Source of the DNA: Klebsormidium nitens
Lineage: Eukaryota; Streptophyta; Klebsormidiophyceae; Klebsormidiales; Klebsormidiaceae
Reading direction: 5' to 3'
NCBI GenBank assembly: GCA_000708835.1
Contig: DF236950.1
Location: forward strand, 235,710-299,709
DNA: 64,000 bases
In this document: positions 22,890-36,247 of the stretch, one piece after another
Position numbering within the stretch: position 1 is the stretch's first letter
Layout of the letters: every line of letters starts with the position of its first letter
Notes under the pieces: model-generated
Told to the model about the DNA's origin: nothing
Databases searched by the model: none
What the model saw: only the letters and a program-made list of their open reading frames with translations
Program-made: the position numbers and the translations under genes

Positions 22890-25800
22890 ATGGGACACCT
22901 CTCTTCGATCTGTTGGATCTTGGTCCTTATTCTGATCCCTGCTGGGTCACAAGCTGCTGTGCATCAGTACACGGGGGACCTCTTCAGAGCAAGCGGCGAC
23001 GCGTACTTGTAAGGCATCGTGCGGGCATGCTTCCTAGGCTTCTCTGCTGATTGTTTGTGCTTTTGTAAGTTTTGCAATTCTGTTGCAAGCGCAGTAGGCT
23101 TGTCGACAAGCTTTGGGCATTTTGATTGGCTCTGCCTTGCCAACTGAAACCAGGAGAAGAAGTGTTCCTTGTGCCTGTCGCAGGTACCAGGGAGGGCGGG
23201 AGGGCCTGTTCCACTCCTCATATAATGCGCTCTTGAAATGGAATTCCCTTGGGAAGGGTCTGAACAATGGAAAGGCATACATCAAGTGAGTTCTAATCTG
23301 AACATCTTCCGATTGGTCAAGTCAATAATGCACATGACAGATCTAGGACTGATCCACAAGAACACGTGCCAGCTCAGGACTCGTACTAGCTGCGGTTTCT
23401 GCTCTCTTACTAGCTGCGGTGTCTGTGTTTTGAAACCACAGCTGCTGAGCTTACGGCGAGCAGGCAATGTCACCTGTCAGATAATAATTTCGCTGGAATG
23501 GCGTACTTGATCTTCTTGACGGCAAAATGCACTGGCGATGTATTCAACACTTGCATCTAGCATTCTGTGAGTGAGGGAACCCTCGTACATTCTTCTCAGG
23601 CTGCATCTGTCCAACTCCATTGGGGTCAGCGCTCTTGCAATCGCAGCGTGCCTTATCTTTAAGAAGCAGCTTTGACAGCATTTGTAGCAACCTGCAAATC
23701 AAGGTTGAAAGTTAGTTGCCTGCACTAGCACCTTGTGATTCGGGGCAACACGATGAGCTGTTTTGCCCAGCTTTCAGTGATGAGATCTGTTTTGGTGGAG
23801 ACACAATCTGGGAGGCGTTGGAAGAGGCAATCGGGCTGTGTAGTGGTACCTCATTGCGAACAGACTGCAATGCCAGCTTGTTTTGCGCCTGATCGTATGG
23901 ATTGTGTGCACTTCTGATTCTGAAAGTTCCATCGCAGCAAAGCCAAATGGTGCAAAAGTGATTAGTGTTGGTTGCAACCTCTGGTTGATAAGCTGGTCAT
24001 CTTAGAGAATTTGGTCCAAGCGAAGCTTTTGATCCATAGCTGTGACAAACTGACTATGCATCAAAGCTATGAACAGCAGAAGTAGAGCCATTGTTGATAC
24101 TGCCAATCTTGGGAAGACAGTAATCACTGGATAGCGGCTTGGATTGACTGTGGGGTTCAGAGTAGGAACAGTAGTTTTCTATTACTGTTCGCAGGGTGGG
24201 CAGCTGGTAGTCAGGATTTCAAAGCGTGGTAATCTTTCGACGGCTACGTGAACGACAGCACTTGTTGAGCTTGGCGACAGTCTGCAGATGGTTCCCTTCA
24301 ACCCATACGACTTTTCCTCCAAAGGTCTTCCAGGATGTCCTTGAGTACTCCCATAAAATTGAACTTCTCAGCACATATGTCACGAAATGTCCCATGACGT
24401 TGCTCGTATCTTCCTTAAAACTGGAACCTCCGTTTCTCCCCTGCCAGGTTCCAGCACTTGGTCTTTACCCGGCCTGACTACCTGGCCGCAGAGCACTCCC
24501 CCCAGGACTCTGACACCGGCCTGGTGGAGGCCCTCATCTTTGAGCTTGGCGACCGGGACCGTGTTGGTTACGAGACCCCCCAGGGCCGTGCATTGTGCTG
24601 CTCGGAGGACCTCGTCCAAGCGACAGGATGCGAGCCCGGCCATGTGATAGTGAAGCCGCACGTGGAGAGCGAGGGTTACGTCGATGTTGGCTGGCCTCAG
24701 GTGAGGCCTGGCGATCGTGCGTTTCAGATCTTGCTTCACCGGCACATGGAAAACTGGTCAAAGAGCAAGTGTTTCTTGCCACTCTAGTTGTGTCAGCCGG
24801 TCTATGTCCCATCTTGGAATCTCTTTTCCTGGCCACATGGTCGGCTTGCCAAGAAAGAGGGTTCACCAAAACTTGGTACCACAGCTTTTCTTCCTCAGGA
24901 TGGTATATCTGGTGGTTTGCAGGTTATCGACTTCCGCTTCCAGGGCAATGACACCACACTCATAGCTAACCCCGCTATCGACGTTCCCATCACCAAAACC
25001 GGGATGTACTACCTGTGGTACGTGATCTGCGACCGCAGCCTCGTGGGGGTGAATGTCACGGGCATGACGGTGTGGAAGAACCCGTTTGGCTACCTCCCAG
25101 GGATGATGGCACCGTTTGAGACGTTCTATGGGTTCATGGCGCTGGGCTACCTGGCCCTTGGGGCGGTCTGGTTCATGCAGTATCTGCGCTTCTGGAAGGA
25201 CATTCTTGCGCTGCAGGTAAATACCGATTGATTGAAGCGTTTGGAAGAGCTCATTCCGTTTGTCAACCTACCCGGCAAATTTTCTGCTTCTTTCTTTGTT
25301 ATTGTGTCATCCTGTTAGTTCTTTACTTACTTTTCCTATTCGAAAGCACAGAGCACTGTCGCCAGACTGCACTGTTTAGCCATCAGAGTTTCAACACATT
25401 TCGCTCTGATTTCCATAGGTATCGATTTGACTTTGTGGCTTTTTGATTGATGAAACGGACAAGAAGTAGCCCGCTTCCTTGCCCCATGCACTTTGAAGCT
25501 CAGACGAGTGGACCTTTCATGGAAGGTCTTCGAAAGTTTTGGGTTGAAGAATCAGGGTTATGCTTAAGGTCCAGCATAGCCACTCCGACTCCGTTTGACT
25601 GGAGCCGTCAAAACGCAGACCCCTATTCATGTTCTACATATCGATTGGCGCCTTGGCTCTTTCCTTTCTTGGATGCTTGCCAACAATCGACCTTCCGGTT
25701 CGACAATAAGAATGTGCCAGCATGCCAACTCAATGGGAACCAATTTCCGTCGCAGAACTGCATCACGGCTGTCATTGCGCTGTGCATGCTCGAGATGGCC

Positions 25801-27737
25801 ACGTGGTACTTCGACTTCGTCAACTTCAACACGTACGGGGTCCGCCCGTACGCCACCACCGTCTGGGCCGTGACACTGGGCTCCGTGCGCAAGACCATTT
25901 CTCGGATGCTCATCCTCGTGGTGTCAATGGGGTACGGCGTGGTGCGGCCCACGCTGGGGGGGATCACCTCGAAGGTGCTCATGCTGGGGGCGGCGTATTT
26001 CGTCGCGACGTGCAGCCTGGACGTGATGCAAAACGTGGGGACGATCGATGACCTCACGAGCAGCGCGCGCATCTTCCTGGTGCTCCCGGTGGCGGTGCTC
26101 GACGCGATCTTCATCCTGTGGATCTTCACCTCGCTCTCCAAGACGCTGGCGCAGCTGCAGGTATGGTTTGGCGCAACCATTCAATCCTGGGGCTTATTGT
26201 GTTTATCCTTTTGTCCTACTCGACTAATGAAGATGATTGGTATAACTTTGGTCTTTCCTAGCCTCCTTGCTTGGGCGATTTCAGGTCTGTCACGATTTGC
26301 CTTGGCCTGTTCCGAAGCGGTGAACGCAGGACACCTAGACATGCAGTCAGGCCGCGTAGTCAGTGGGTTTTATCGAGGAGTGATGCCGCACTGGTAACCT
26401 CGTCGCAATCCGTCGCTCGATTGCTAGGGTCAATCGTTGATGCTGGCGCGCGAATCTCGTCGTTGCTAGCTTTTTATTTGACCTCGTTGAACATTTGCGG
26501 GCTTTTACGCATCTCAATGTGCATTCCCTCTTCCTGCAGAACCGGAGACAAGGAGCCAAGTTGGACCTTTACAGAAAATTCACCAACGCTCTGGCCGTCT
26601 CTGTACTCATCTCCATCGCCTGGATTGCCTACGAGGTAAGCAGTCCTGCCAGCTTTTAAATTGTTTGCTCCTTTAAGATTGCGTCTGCTTTGTTCAGCTT
26701 TCCTCGTCAGGCAACGTGCAGGCTTTTCAATGCAACTTGGGTGATTGTTCTGTCCGAGCATGCCAAGCGACAATTCCATGTTTGCATCCTACGTACTCGA
26801 CGTGAGCTTGTGTCAAATGGCTTCTGCTTTGGGAGCTGCTGAGCTCTCAAAGTTTGTCCTGTTGTTCTGCAAGGCTGTCAGCGACTATCGCGGACGGCTC
26901 ATTTCGTGCCACGTGTCTGGTGGGTGCAGATGTGGTTCAAGGTGACGGACCAACTGAACGAGCGCTGGCAGAGCGATTGGATCCTCCAGGCGTTCTGGCA
27001 GGTGTTGAATGGCGGGATCCTGGCAGTCATCTGCTATCTGTGGGCGCCCACCCACAATGCAACCAGGTCAGTGGTTCACGTTCAATCAGAGCCCCTGCCC
27101 TGCACGCCTATGTTTCGCCAAACATCTGCCTACTTTGGAGTTTCTGTTCCCACAAGTATGGACGAGTGAGTGTCTTCGTGTACGGATGGTGACGATGCAT
27201 GGTAGCGATGTGGACGTTGCGTGCACCTCGGGACACGAAATCCTGTGGTTGTATGGACTCTCCCTTGTTTGCCGCACCTGCCTTATCGCTTGTTTCCTGA
27301 AGGGAGTCTGTTGAATCTAAGAAGATGAAGGCTTGAGCTTCATGAAAGTTCCACTTACAGACTTGCCCAAGCAAAAGTGTACAGCTTTTGGCGGGTGGCC
27401 TTCTTACTTTTCTTATGACCGCACGTGACACTGTAAAAGCAACATTGGATCAGCTGTCAACCAGAACAGTAGCGTCGACACAAGTCAGTATACAATTGTC
27501 CTGTCGCAAATAGTCGGAGGATTTTGCGTGCCGCGCAGGTTCGCATACGGCGATGACAGCGTGGACGATATGGACGAGGAAGAGGTTGCGTTGACGAAAG
27601 TGACGCAGGCTCAATCCAAGGACAAGGAAGCAGCAACGGATTCAAAGGCAGCAGCCGGAAAGCCGTCCAAGTCAGCTGTCAAGACTGACGTGTTCAGCCT
27701 TGAAGACGATGACGTAGAGGAGGGGAAGACCGAGTAG
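22890..27737 (+). CDS. GOST/CAND family seven-transmembrane protein (GPR107/TMEM87-like)
   Basis: Eight exons: 22890-23008, 23184-23285, 24448-24700, 24923-25216, 25756-26160, 26540-26635, 26930-27066 and 27539-27737; phases close, giving 534 aa. A signal peptide (SICWILVLILIPAGSQA) precedes a lumenal domain starting AVHQYTGDLFRASGDAYL and YQGGREGLF. The membrane part begins near residue 220 (FETFYGFMALGYLALGAVWF). It includes the family hallmark MLILVVSMGYGVVRPTLG and ends near residue 469. The cytoplasmic tail is acidic and Lys-rich (YGDDSVDDMDEEE). Known relatives act in the Golgi and endosomal system or are candidate G-protein-coupled receptors in Arabidopsis. The ligand is unknown. A 1.16-kb intron separates exons 2 and 3; the AA|G join restores YIKF. 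Confidence 0.92.
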
Positions 27738-28618
27738 CCCAAGGGTCTACTAAACTGCAGACTGCTATCTTTGAAGTTAGAATCCTGGATTCATGGACAT
27801 TTATACCAGCGTGTTGGCTACTTATTCGCTTGTTGTTCTCCACCAGGTGTAGTTCACTGCCTAGCTAGACGTGGGCGAGCCTTGCAAAGTTCCTATCAAT
27901 ACTGCACGATTGCAAAAGTTACGGATCAATCAATCTGCACCATCTGCAGTGTATATGTTTCATCCATTGCCAGAGTAGCGCTCGGCATGTGCACTGGCAG
28001 AGCATTGGTCATGGTCGTCATTGGGGATGCCTGTAGGTGCAAGCGCCTCAATTGCATGTGTGCTTCATTTGTCCACATGCACTAATTGCAATGATGAGTT
28101 GTGCCTGGATATGGCATATGAACATGGCGGTGGATCGATATAAGTTAACTTAGCAGCTACAGTAGATGCATGATAGCTGAGCCCGACCCATGCATGGGAT
28201 ATATGTAACGGATTAGCTGTATGTGCATGTGTTGGAGATTTAGCTGCATGCAGTGCATGACCGATCTGCGCTGCACGACTGAAATCCGCGCAGCGCTTGA
28301 TGAGCATGGGTAGGTTAGCAGTGCATAACCGCATCTGAACAGCGAACCGGATTGTCTGTGTGGACATCGATACATACATAACTCAAAGCTCCGTCCAAAG
28401 CTCCTCGGGGACCGACACAACAGGCAAGCAACGTTTCACAGTATACATGGCTAGAACGTGTCCGACCACAACCGGAATAATTGCAATCTGTGAACACATG
28501 CTAGCCCCATGGAAACTGTGATCGAGGTTGGATTCAAGTAAGGCGGCCGCGGAACTTCACGGCCTTGCTTGTCAATGTTGCCTGTCGAAGAGCCTTGTGT
28601 CACTCATTACCATGCGAC
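27738..28618. other. Convergent spacer, no gene seen
   Basis: Between the ends of the GOST and SPRTN genes. Positions about 28010-28320 are dense in ATGCAT, GCATGC, CATATG and GATC-type palindromes. No coding frame with a recognisable product. Confidence 0.5.
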
Positions 28619-31600
28619 CTAAACTGTGCCCTGATCCAGGCACTGGTTGGCGTGAGCGTTCACAGCTTCCTCGTTGGTGCCAGCAGGGAACCGCTTTTGG
28701 CAAAGTGGACAGACTACTGCCTCCTCGGAGGGCTCTTCTTGTCCTTCCGGATTCTCAGGTGATAAACCAGCTTTTTGCACCCGATCCCCGGCGTCACCGC
28801 TTTGATAACTATCTTGAGAAGATAGGGCGAGCACTCTCCGCGAGCGATTGTGGCCCCCGGAACCGTAACCCTGGCTTTTCGTTTCGGCGGCTGGCAAAAC
28901 ATCCAGTTCGGCAGGCTCTTCGTCCAGACCAGAACGTAATGCAGCCTGAAGCTCTTCTTCCGTCAGCTTCGCCCCTCTAGTCCGAGCCTCTTCCCAACCT
29001 CTGAGCCTGTCTCCGCTTTCCAGCTTGGCCTCAGCTTGCGACTCTTCATTTCCACTGTCCGATTGTTTCGCGTCGATCTCCGGAGCGACCTTCTCGGCCC
29101 CACCTAATCCGTCGCCCCGCGACACGACCGAAGCTTTCCGCATGCGGATAGCGCCCCCTGATCCGGCCTGCTCTTGCTCCACCGGGCCAGAACTGTCCAG
29201 GCGCATCGCCCCCATCTCCTCAGACACGTCGCTCCTCTCTCTTTGCAAGCCACTGCCCCCAGGCAACTCCATGCTTTCCCCCCCCCTCATTTCCCCGCTG
29301 ACCTGGCCCCCCTGCGTTGGCTCGCTGCTCCCATCGCCTCCTCCCATTTCGGGGCCCACCCTCCGCTGCCGCTTGGATTCCAACCTCCCCTCCCAATCGC
29401 CTTCCTCCACAGTCTCCTTCATCCACTGCACACGCCGTTGCCAATTAACCTCAAAATTGCCCACGTCAGCAACGCCGATCCCTTGCTTCCGCAGGACACC
29501 GTACCGCTCAACCCCTCGCCAGTCGGGATCCTCGAAAGCGACCGGCTTCTCTAACCCTATCTCCTTCCCCGAGGATCGCTTCCGCTTTTTCCCTCTGCGC
29601 GTGTCCTGCAACGACCCCACCCCTTGCTCCGCATCAGCGTCCTCGTCCAAGTCTATCGTTGCCCCCCCAGACCCAGGAGCTCTATCCCCTGCTATTCCCC
29701 CCTGCGCTGCACCCTTCCTCAGAAAGTACTTCCGGATGCCGTCTTTCTTTTCCGGCTCGCTCTTGACCCCCTCCTCTTTCTCCCACTCCATCTCCTCCCC
29801 CCCAGAACATCGTTCTCGTTTCGCTCCGCTCCCGACTTGCTTACTGGGCCTAGGGTCTAACTCGAGCAAATCTTCCGAGTCGCTCTCTTCTCGAACCACC
29901 TTCTTCCCGCTCTTCTTGCGCCGCCTGCCTCGAGTTTTCCGTTCCCATCGCGTCCGCTTGTTTCGCATTCCCTCCGTCCATTCAGGATCGCTCTCCTCCT
30001 CGCTGACGTCACCATCTTGGTCTGAGCCCTCCGAGCCCCTCTCAGTGCCCGCCCCACCGTTCGCGCGTCCATTGACGCCGTTTTCCTCCGGAGGAGCGAC
30101 CGCCTGCGCACGTGTTGTGGTGTCGAGGCCCGCCTCCCCGTCAGCACGCCCGACCAAACAGCCCTTTCTTCTGAACGCCGGACCATCTTCAGAAGGGGCT
30201 CGCACTAACTCTTCGCCTGCAAGTCTTTGCTCACCGCTCGTATTTTCCACTACCGCCGTCCCAACGTCCTCTTCCAAGGGAAAGACTTCCCAGCCGTCCC
30301 CATCAACGACTGGCGCCACGTCCTTCCCCTTGTTTTGAAACTCTGCTAAGCCCCTGCTCCCGCTACCTCCCTTACTTTCCGGGGTCGACAAATCAAGCCT
30401 TGGCACCTTACGCTCCCTCTCTTCCGCCGGCCCCTCCCTCTTCCGGAAGAACTTGGTAATAGGAGTCGACTCCACCAGGTTTACTTCCTCCCGTTTCGCT
30501 CTCGCCGGCTTTCCATCCCCCGACTGCCGAGGCGGCACGGCTTTAGAACCGGGCTCCAGGTCCTTCGAAACTTCTTTGCCTGGTGAGGCATCCAGATCCA
30601 CAAACGTCGGGTCACCAGCGACCCCGTTCTTCGGTGCCACCCAGCCGTTGCCGCGCCGCTGCCGCTTCTTCCCCTCCCCTTCGTCAACCGGCTTCTCGTC
30701 TGCAGCGTTGTTTTCCTGCCACCGTTTCTCGGCCGCCTGCGCTGCTGCGTCGCGGGCGCTTGTTGCAGGTTCCTTGCTCCCTGGCAAGATGTTGGAAGTG
30801 TGTGAGTCATCTAAAAAGGTTCTCCCCCCAGAAAAGCAAGCGTACATCCGCCCATTCTGGCAATAGGCGAGGACTTACAGACAATCTTGAGCGGCAGCAA
30901 CTGCTTCCAAGTTCGGCAAAGCTTCAAGGGTGTGAAAAAGGACGTCTTGAAATGGAGTTATAGAAGGACGTAAGGGGCCGTTCTTCCATATCGAGCTCGT
31001 CAATCCAGGTACAATTCGTCAACACCAGACTTCCGACTTCCGACTTCCGACCGTCTTTTCGGTACGTCTCGCCTCTTCTGGAATTGGAGAAAAAGACCAA
31101 CGATTGCAACATAATGCCAAGCGGAGTCTTGTGCAGCTCACCTTTCTTCACCCATGCATCCAGAGCCCCCTTGCGCCCCGCCCCCTCGCCCGCCTTCTTC
31201 TCTGCCCCCTCCTCCCCTTTCCTCTTCTTCCCTTTTCCTTTCTCCCCATACCCCTCAGGCTCCTCTGTCTTCACAAATGCCCCCCCGCACGTCTTCTCAT
31301 GCGTATGCCACAAGCAGCGCGAATCCGTGCACTCCGTTCCGGGGGGCGGTCGCGAGCGGCAGTCGGACGGAGAGGGTGTCCGATTCATGGCGCGGCGCAC
31401 CTCCCGTCCGCAGGACTGACACGTCCAGGCATGCCGGCGGTGGTGTTGCACTTCGTCCCGGAATGTGTGGTAGATTCCGATGTCGTATCCGCCAAAGGGA
31501 CGCTGGTGGTCGTCGATTGGGCTCTGATTGATGCCCTTCATGATTGACTGCAGAGGTAGTCACACGTTTCTTACTAAAGTCAGGTACAGAAGCATGGGTG

Positions 31601-32922
31601 CCCCGAAAATCCGCCGGATTGGCATGCAATCAAAACATGCGTACTCCTTGTTAAAGCTTCGAGCACAGTCGATTCTCGAAGCCTCTCGCAGGCATCTCTA
31701 AACGGCCAAGCTGAATGTGTGTACCCTTTTCGACTTTTCCGATTTAGAAATTGCAGCGTCTAGTCATCCTTGTCCACAAGCAAAGATATGTGTCGTGATC
31801 ACCGAAGCAGGAAATGTGCTGCGCCACTGACATCTTCCAAAAAGGATGTCTGGAATGACATCCTATGCTGCAATATTGAACAATTGTTGACTTCCAAGCC
31901 TTACCTGGAACTGAGGCCCGTGATCTTCATGGTCTCTGATCGTACTCGTAAGGAAGATTTTGGCGTGTATCATCTCGTGCAGCAACGTCTCCTTCAGGTC
32001 TTTTGGGGGCCGGAACTTGAGCAGCGGCTCAGACAACTTGATGACGCAGCCACCACCATTCTGAAGAAGCATCAAATTTGAGAAAACATCGTTCAGCCTC
32101 ATGACTTGAAGCAAGATATATGTGCGGGCAGCTACAGGGTTTGGAAGTTGCCGACAAATGGAGCAGAGGAACGAAGTGGCTGCATTTCTTCAGGCTGACT
32201 ACATCAATCAGACGATGTTTGATGATGAACTCAGTCAAAAAAGCTTTGATCAGATAGACCATAGGCTTCTCCTGGGGCACTATTTTGATCTGAGAATGAT
32301 CAATTGCCGGCTGATCAAGAAGTGCGGCATCCTGACAATAGGATAATGACCAGATCTCTACTCTCTTAATCCAATCAAGGCATGGGTCACTTTGGCCACT
32401 TTTGAGACCTCAACAAGCGCATGATTCTGCTTTTCACCTGGTAGGAGCAGGTTCCTGCGCAGAGTGTCATCCTCTTGGAGCTCCATTGGACACTGCAGGC
32501 CCCAAGAGAGCCCTGCAGTGAAGAAGAGGGGCTGGTGATGCTTCGAGAATATGCACCACCTTTTTATGGTCAAGTCAGCATGAGATGCGGCATAGGCATG
32601 GAAGAAGGGGAACATATTTCCACGAACAGCGAACATTAAGAAGATCTCAGCTACAGCATTTGTGGAAGAATGTTGCCCCAGTTGATCATCTCCACCCCAG
32701 GGGCAAACAAACAATGAAAGACACCTGTTCTCATCATTTGAATATATGGAAAAACCAATGACTGCAATACATCCAGAAATCCTGCTTCAGCTTCTGGCAA
32801 AGCCTTGGGATAGAAGAACTGATTACGCTTACCTGAAAGTACAAATCGTTGTAGTGGCAGAAGAGAGCGTGTATATCAGGGCACGGGTCGACTAAGTCGG
32901 GGTCAAGTTCTTGAACATCCAT
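28619..32922 (-). CDS. SPRTN: SPRTN/DVC1-type DNA-protein-crosslink metalloprotease, enlarged
   Basis: Five exons: 32922-32833, 32512-32438, 32060-31905, 31547-31142 and 30810-28619; phases close, giving 972 aa (human SPRTN is about 490). It opens LDPDLVDPCPDIHALFCHYN, then SLGACSVQWSSKRMTLCAG. The SprT active site LLHEMIHA has zinc ligands His83 and His87 with Glu84; HGPQF supplies the third His near 102. A zinc-ribbon part follows: YDIGIYHTFRDEV, CQSCG and HTHEKTCGGAF. The long acidic tail has two PIP-like motifs, TPITKFFRK (~358) and GIRKYFLRK (~600). A UBZ4 finger (CPLC..HANQC) lies at the very C-terminus. The layout matches a nuclear protease that clears protein adducts from DNA at ubiquitylated, PCNA-bound forks. 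The extra length is low-complexity linker. Confidence 0.93.
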
Positions 32923-34002
32923 CGTTCCAGCTTCTCAATTTAACCCTCTGCAAAGCTGCGATCCTGGTCCTGTATGCCTATTGCTCCCCCGTTTCTGAGA
33001 AGAGTCAAAAAAGGGAACAAGAATGATCTTTAAGAATGATCTTTTGTTCAACGCAGCACCGTACAAGCTACAGCTTAGCGGCTGAAGGGCAACTCAGAGC
33101 CATTGATCTACAGATTTGTGAATGGGAGCAATGGACACCGCCACCGTCAACTTCAATGCAGCTCGCGCCCAAATGCATCATCTCAGTGTTTCCCACTTCC
33201 ACAACTTTCAGAATCGTTTCTTGGGAAGCCTGGCAGTGTTTCCTTCCAGGCTTCTTTGCTGGTCATGATTTTAGTGGAGTCCGCCACCACTAGTGCCCCC
33301 ATGATCCAAGTTTGGGTGCAGCAAGCTCAGAAATTGATCCTCGTGGTGCCAGCATAATTGGAAGTTGCATGTGGCGCAATAAGTATCTTGAATATTCATA
33401 CGAGGGGCAGAATTTGAAGTCGTTGCTCAATGCCAGAAGGTTCTTTCAAATTCTCTCAAAGGTTTTCACTGTTTGGATGGTTTGGACAGCTCACAGTTTA
33501 ATGTTATTACGCAGTATTTATTAAATGATGATTTTATGATCCATACGAGGATGGAATAGCCTTGATACGCGCATGGGCGGAGCCGGTTATGCACGTGAAT
33601 ATTGCAATTGCAAGTTGCATGTTCTTCCTGGGCCTGGGCATCAATGCTTGCCCCTGCATTCCTCCCAAGTCCAGCTCACATCCAGGCCAAAGAAAGACGA
33701 TGCCAATGCCAATGGCCAGTTATTCAAAGGTTTTAGCAAGCGCCCCGTCCCTCGATTGCTTCCTTTCTCGACCACAGACAACTGTTCAATTTCCAGACAG
33801 CCTTATTCCAGGAAGTTTGTCCGGCCCTTCTTCAAGGGCGTTTGTTGTACGTCACTGCTTCGTTGCACACAACTATCTTGCAGTTTCAAAGCGGAGGAGG
33901 AGTCAGAGCACGGGGCTTCCGTGCACTTTGCACCACCATTTGGAAAAGTCGCCCAGCCGGCCCATCGACTCTAGACGGCTTTCTGGGTTGATACTCGGTA
34001 GC
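32923..34002. promoter_or_regulatory. Shared upstream region of divergent SPRTN and reductase genes
   Basis: A 1.08-kb divergent spacer. Frames at 33036-33357 and 33562-34002 have no family features and overlap one another in different frames. Direct repeat GAATGATCTTT occurs twice near 33020-33045. Nothing else is supported. Confidence 0.4.
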
Positions 34003-35237
34003 ATGGAACAAGCTGGAAGCGGGGAAGGAAAGGCTGAAAAGGATGGCCCTGTGCACGTCCTGACTGCGTCCCCCAGTGCGGTGGGGCCAGCATGGGGCAG
34101 ACTGGTAGAGAAGCTAGCAGGTATGGTGGTCATCAACTTGTAGACAGTGTCTTCTTTCTGCATGCAAAGCCCAGACAAGTCGTGCTGAAATAGATGTTTT
34201 GAAAAGTCTAAGAGTCTTACCTCGGAAGGTTTCTGGGTTCGACCTGATGTTGCTTCCAGCAGGCACGGTCTCTCAAAGCAATCAACTAAAAGATAGAAAG
34301 ATGAGAGACAGACCGCCAAAAAGACATCTGCTGATCCGAGTAACATCACTGCATTGCAGATGCGGGCTTCACTGTACATAAACTCTGGGAGCAAGCCGAC
34401 GCAGACACTTTCTTTGCAAATGACGGGGACCAGATTAAAGCGGTCGTTCCGGGCCATGAAGGAGTTAATGGCGAGATGATGGACCGCCTCCCAAACCTTG
34501 AGATCATTGCAAACTTTGGCGTTGGGTATGATGCCATCGATGTCAACGCTGCCAAAGATAGGGGCATCAGAGTTACAAACACTCCAGATGTGCTGTCAGA
34601 TGATGTCGCTGATCTTGCTCTAGCTTTAATGCTAGACGTTTCCAGAAGACTAACTTTGGCGGACAGGTATGTACGTGAGGGCAAGTGGGAAGAAGGTAAC
34701 TTTCCAATTCAGCGCAAGGTTTCTGGAAAGAAGGTGGGCATCCTGGGGCTAGGAAGAATAGGCCAGGCAATTGCTTCTCGAGCATCTGCGTTCCACATGA
34801 AAGTGGCTTACCACGGCCGGCACGAGAAATCTGGAGTGCCCTACGAGTATCACTCAAGTCTTGTGGACCTTGCCAAGGCTTGTGACTTTCTTGTGATCGC
34901 CTGTCCTGGGGGGGCCTCGACCCGCCACTTAGTCAATAAAGAAGTTTTGGAGGCGCTTGGGCCTAAAGGATGCCTTGTGAACATAGCTAGGGGGTCAGTG
35001 GTCGTTGAGTCAGAGTTAGTGAAAGCATTGGCAGAGGGCAGGCTGGGCTCAGCCGGTCTTGATGTCTTTGAGGATGAGCCGCGCGTTCCGGAGGAGCTGA
35101 GAAAGATGGACAATGTTGTCCTCCAACCACACATTGGCAGCGCTACATTTGAGACGAGGGAAGACATGGCAGATCTTGTAGTGCGAAACTTGACAGCCCA
35201 CTTCAGTGGGAAGGAGCTGCCCACTCCTGTTGCTTGA
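34003..35237 (+). CDS. D-2-hydroxyacid dehydrogenase, hydroxy(phenyl)pyruvate reductase type
   Basis: Two exons, 34003-34120 and 34360-35237; the G|AT join makes Asp40 and the total is 331 aa, normal for the plant HPR2/HPR3/HPPR group. The lid domain has IIANFGVGYDAIDVNAA. The Rossmann motif GLGRIG is at 169-174. Catalytic Arg250 lies in NIARGS, Glu279 in FEDEP and His297 in LQPHIGSAT. It reduces 2-oxoacids such as hydroxypyruvate, glyoxylate or hydroxyphenylpyruvate with NAD(P)H. The dinucleotide motif is followed by HGRHEKS, with basic residues after strand beta-2, which suggests NADPH (inference). No C-terminal SKL-type signal and no clear transit peptide, so cytosolic is likely. Which 2-oxoacid it prefers cannot be read from the sequence. 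Confidence 0.93.
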
Positions 35238-36247
35238 AAATTGATTACTTGTTTCCTCACCTTGTATTGCATTGTTTCACCGCCCTGTAACATATGCCAA
35301 TATTACAAAGGACCATCGTATGTACATGAGCCCGCGGGCTCATCAATGGTTGTCATGCCAAAGAATTCAATTGATAATTTATCAACCTTTTGACGTTTTG
35401 CTTGCAAGACACCACCCTGCTGCATAGGTGTACAGATGTTATTTGGGTTGAGGCCGGCTGCGCTGATCACCCACTGAAGCAGGTACCGTGGCAAAACACC
35501 ACATGAACTGGCAGCCTGTCATTCGGTCCAATGCCCATATCAGACATCGATCCTTAAGAGTGATATAAGTCGACCATTGAAATTGGCATGCCATGTCGGA
35601 TATCTGTGCCTTTTGAAGCTAGTCTGGCCGCCACCCAAACGCGCATTCGAAGATTGCCGATCGCGCCGGCCACATTGGAAACGGGTTTGTATCTTTTGAT
35701 ATACTCTTCAAGCATTGATATATATATGCATTGCATAACGCCTCATGCCGGATTCGGGCACTCACTGTCATGGAGTCCTAATGCCCTATACTTACAAATC
35801 GCTGATCGAGTCAAAGTTGCTTGCAGTGACGCATTTGCACATGCCCGCGGCAATGCATATGGTGTGACTCACAGGCTTACCGTCGAGCTAGATAAGTTAG
35901 AAATGTGAGTGTGGGCACGGCCCATTTGAAGTCATCTTGTGCTTAATGCCCGGGCCACGCCATGCCTCTGGCTAAAGCTGTAATCGGCAAGAGCCACCAT
36001 GTGACCGTATGGGTGTCCCAACGCTCTATACAATGATCTCGATCTGACCGCAACAACAGAGAACCACTCGCATTGATTGAAGCAGGGAAAATGGTGGCGT
36101 GCCAGATCCGTCTATGCGACTTCACGTGTAAAAGTCGAGGGCTTATACTTGGGCGCATACCCAGAACAATTGCCTCGTGCTCCAGCCGATCCCATGCAGT
36201 GCCAGCGTGCGGCAACAAGATCAAGGAAACGGTGCAATGACACGTGC
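35238..36247. other. Convergent spacer, no gene seen
   Basis: Between the ends of the reductase and VIP3 genes. Contains CATGCC, ATGCAT and GATC-rich stretches near 35520-35880. The open frame at 35588-35908 has no recognisable motif. Confidence 0.45.

Noticed and set aside
29025-30338. 437-codon open frame on the plus strand
   Set aside because: Antisense shadow of the GC-rich acidic SPRTN tail; Ser/Pro/Phe-rich composition with no motif, while the minus strand gives SPRTN motifs in phase.
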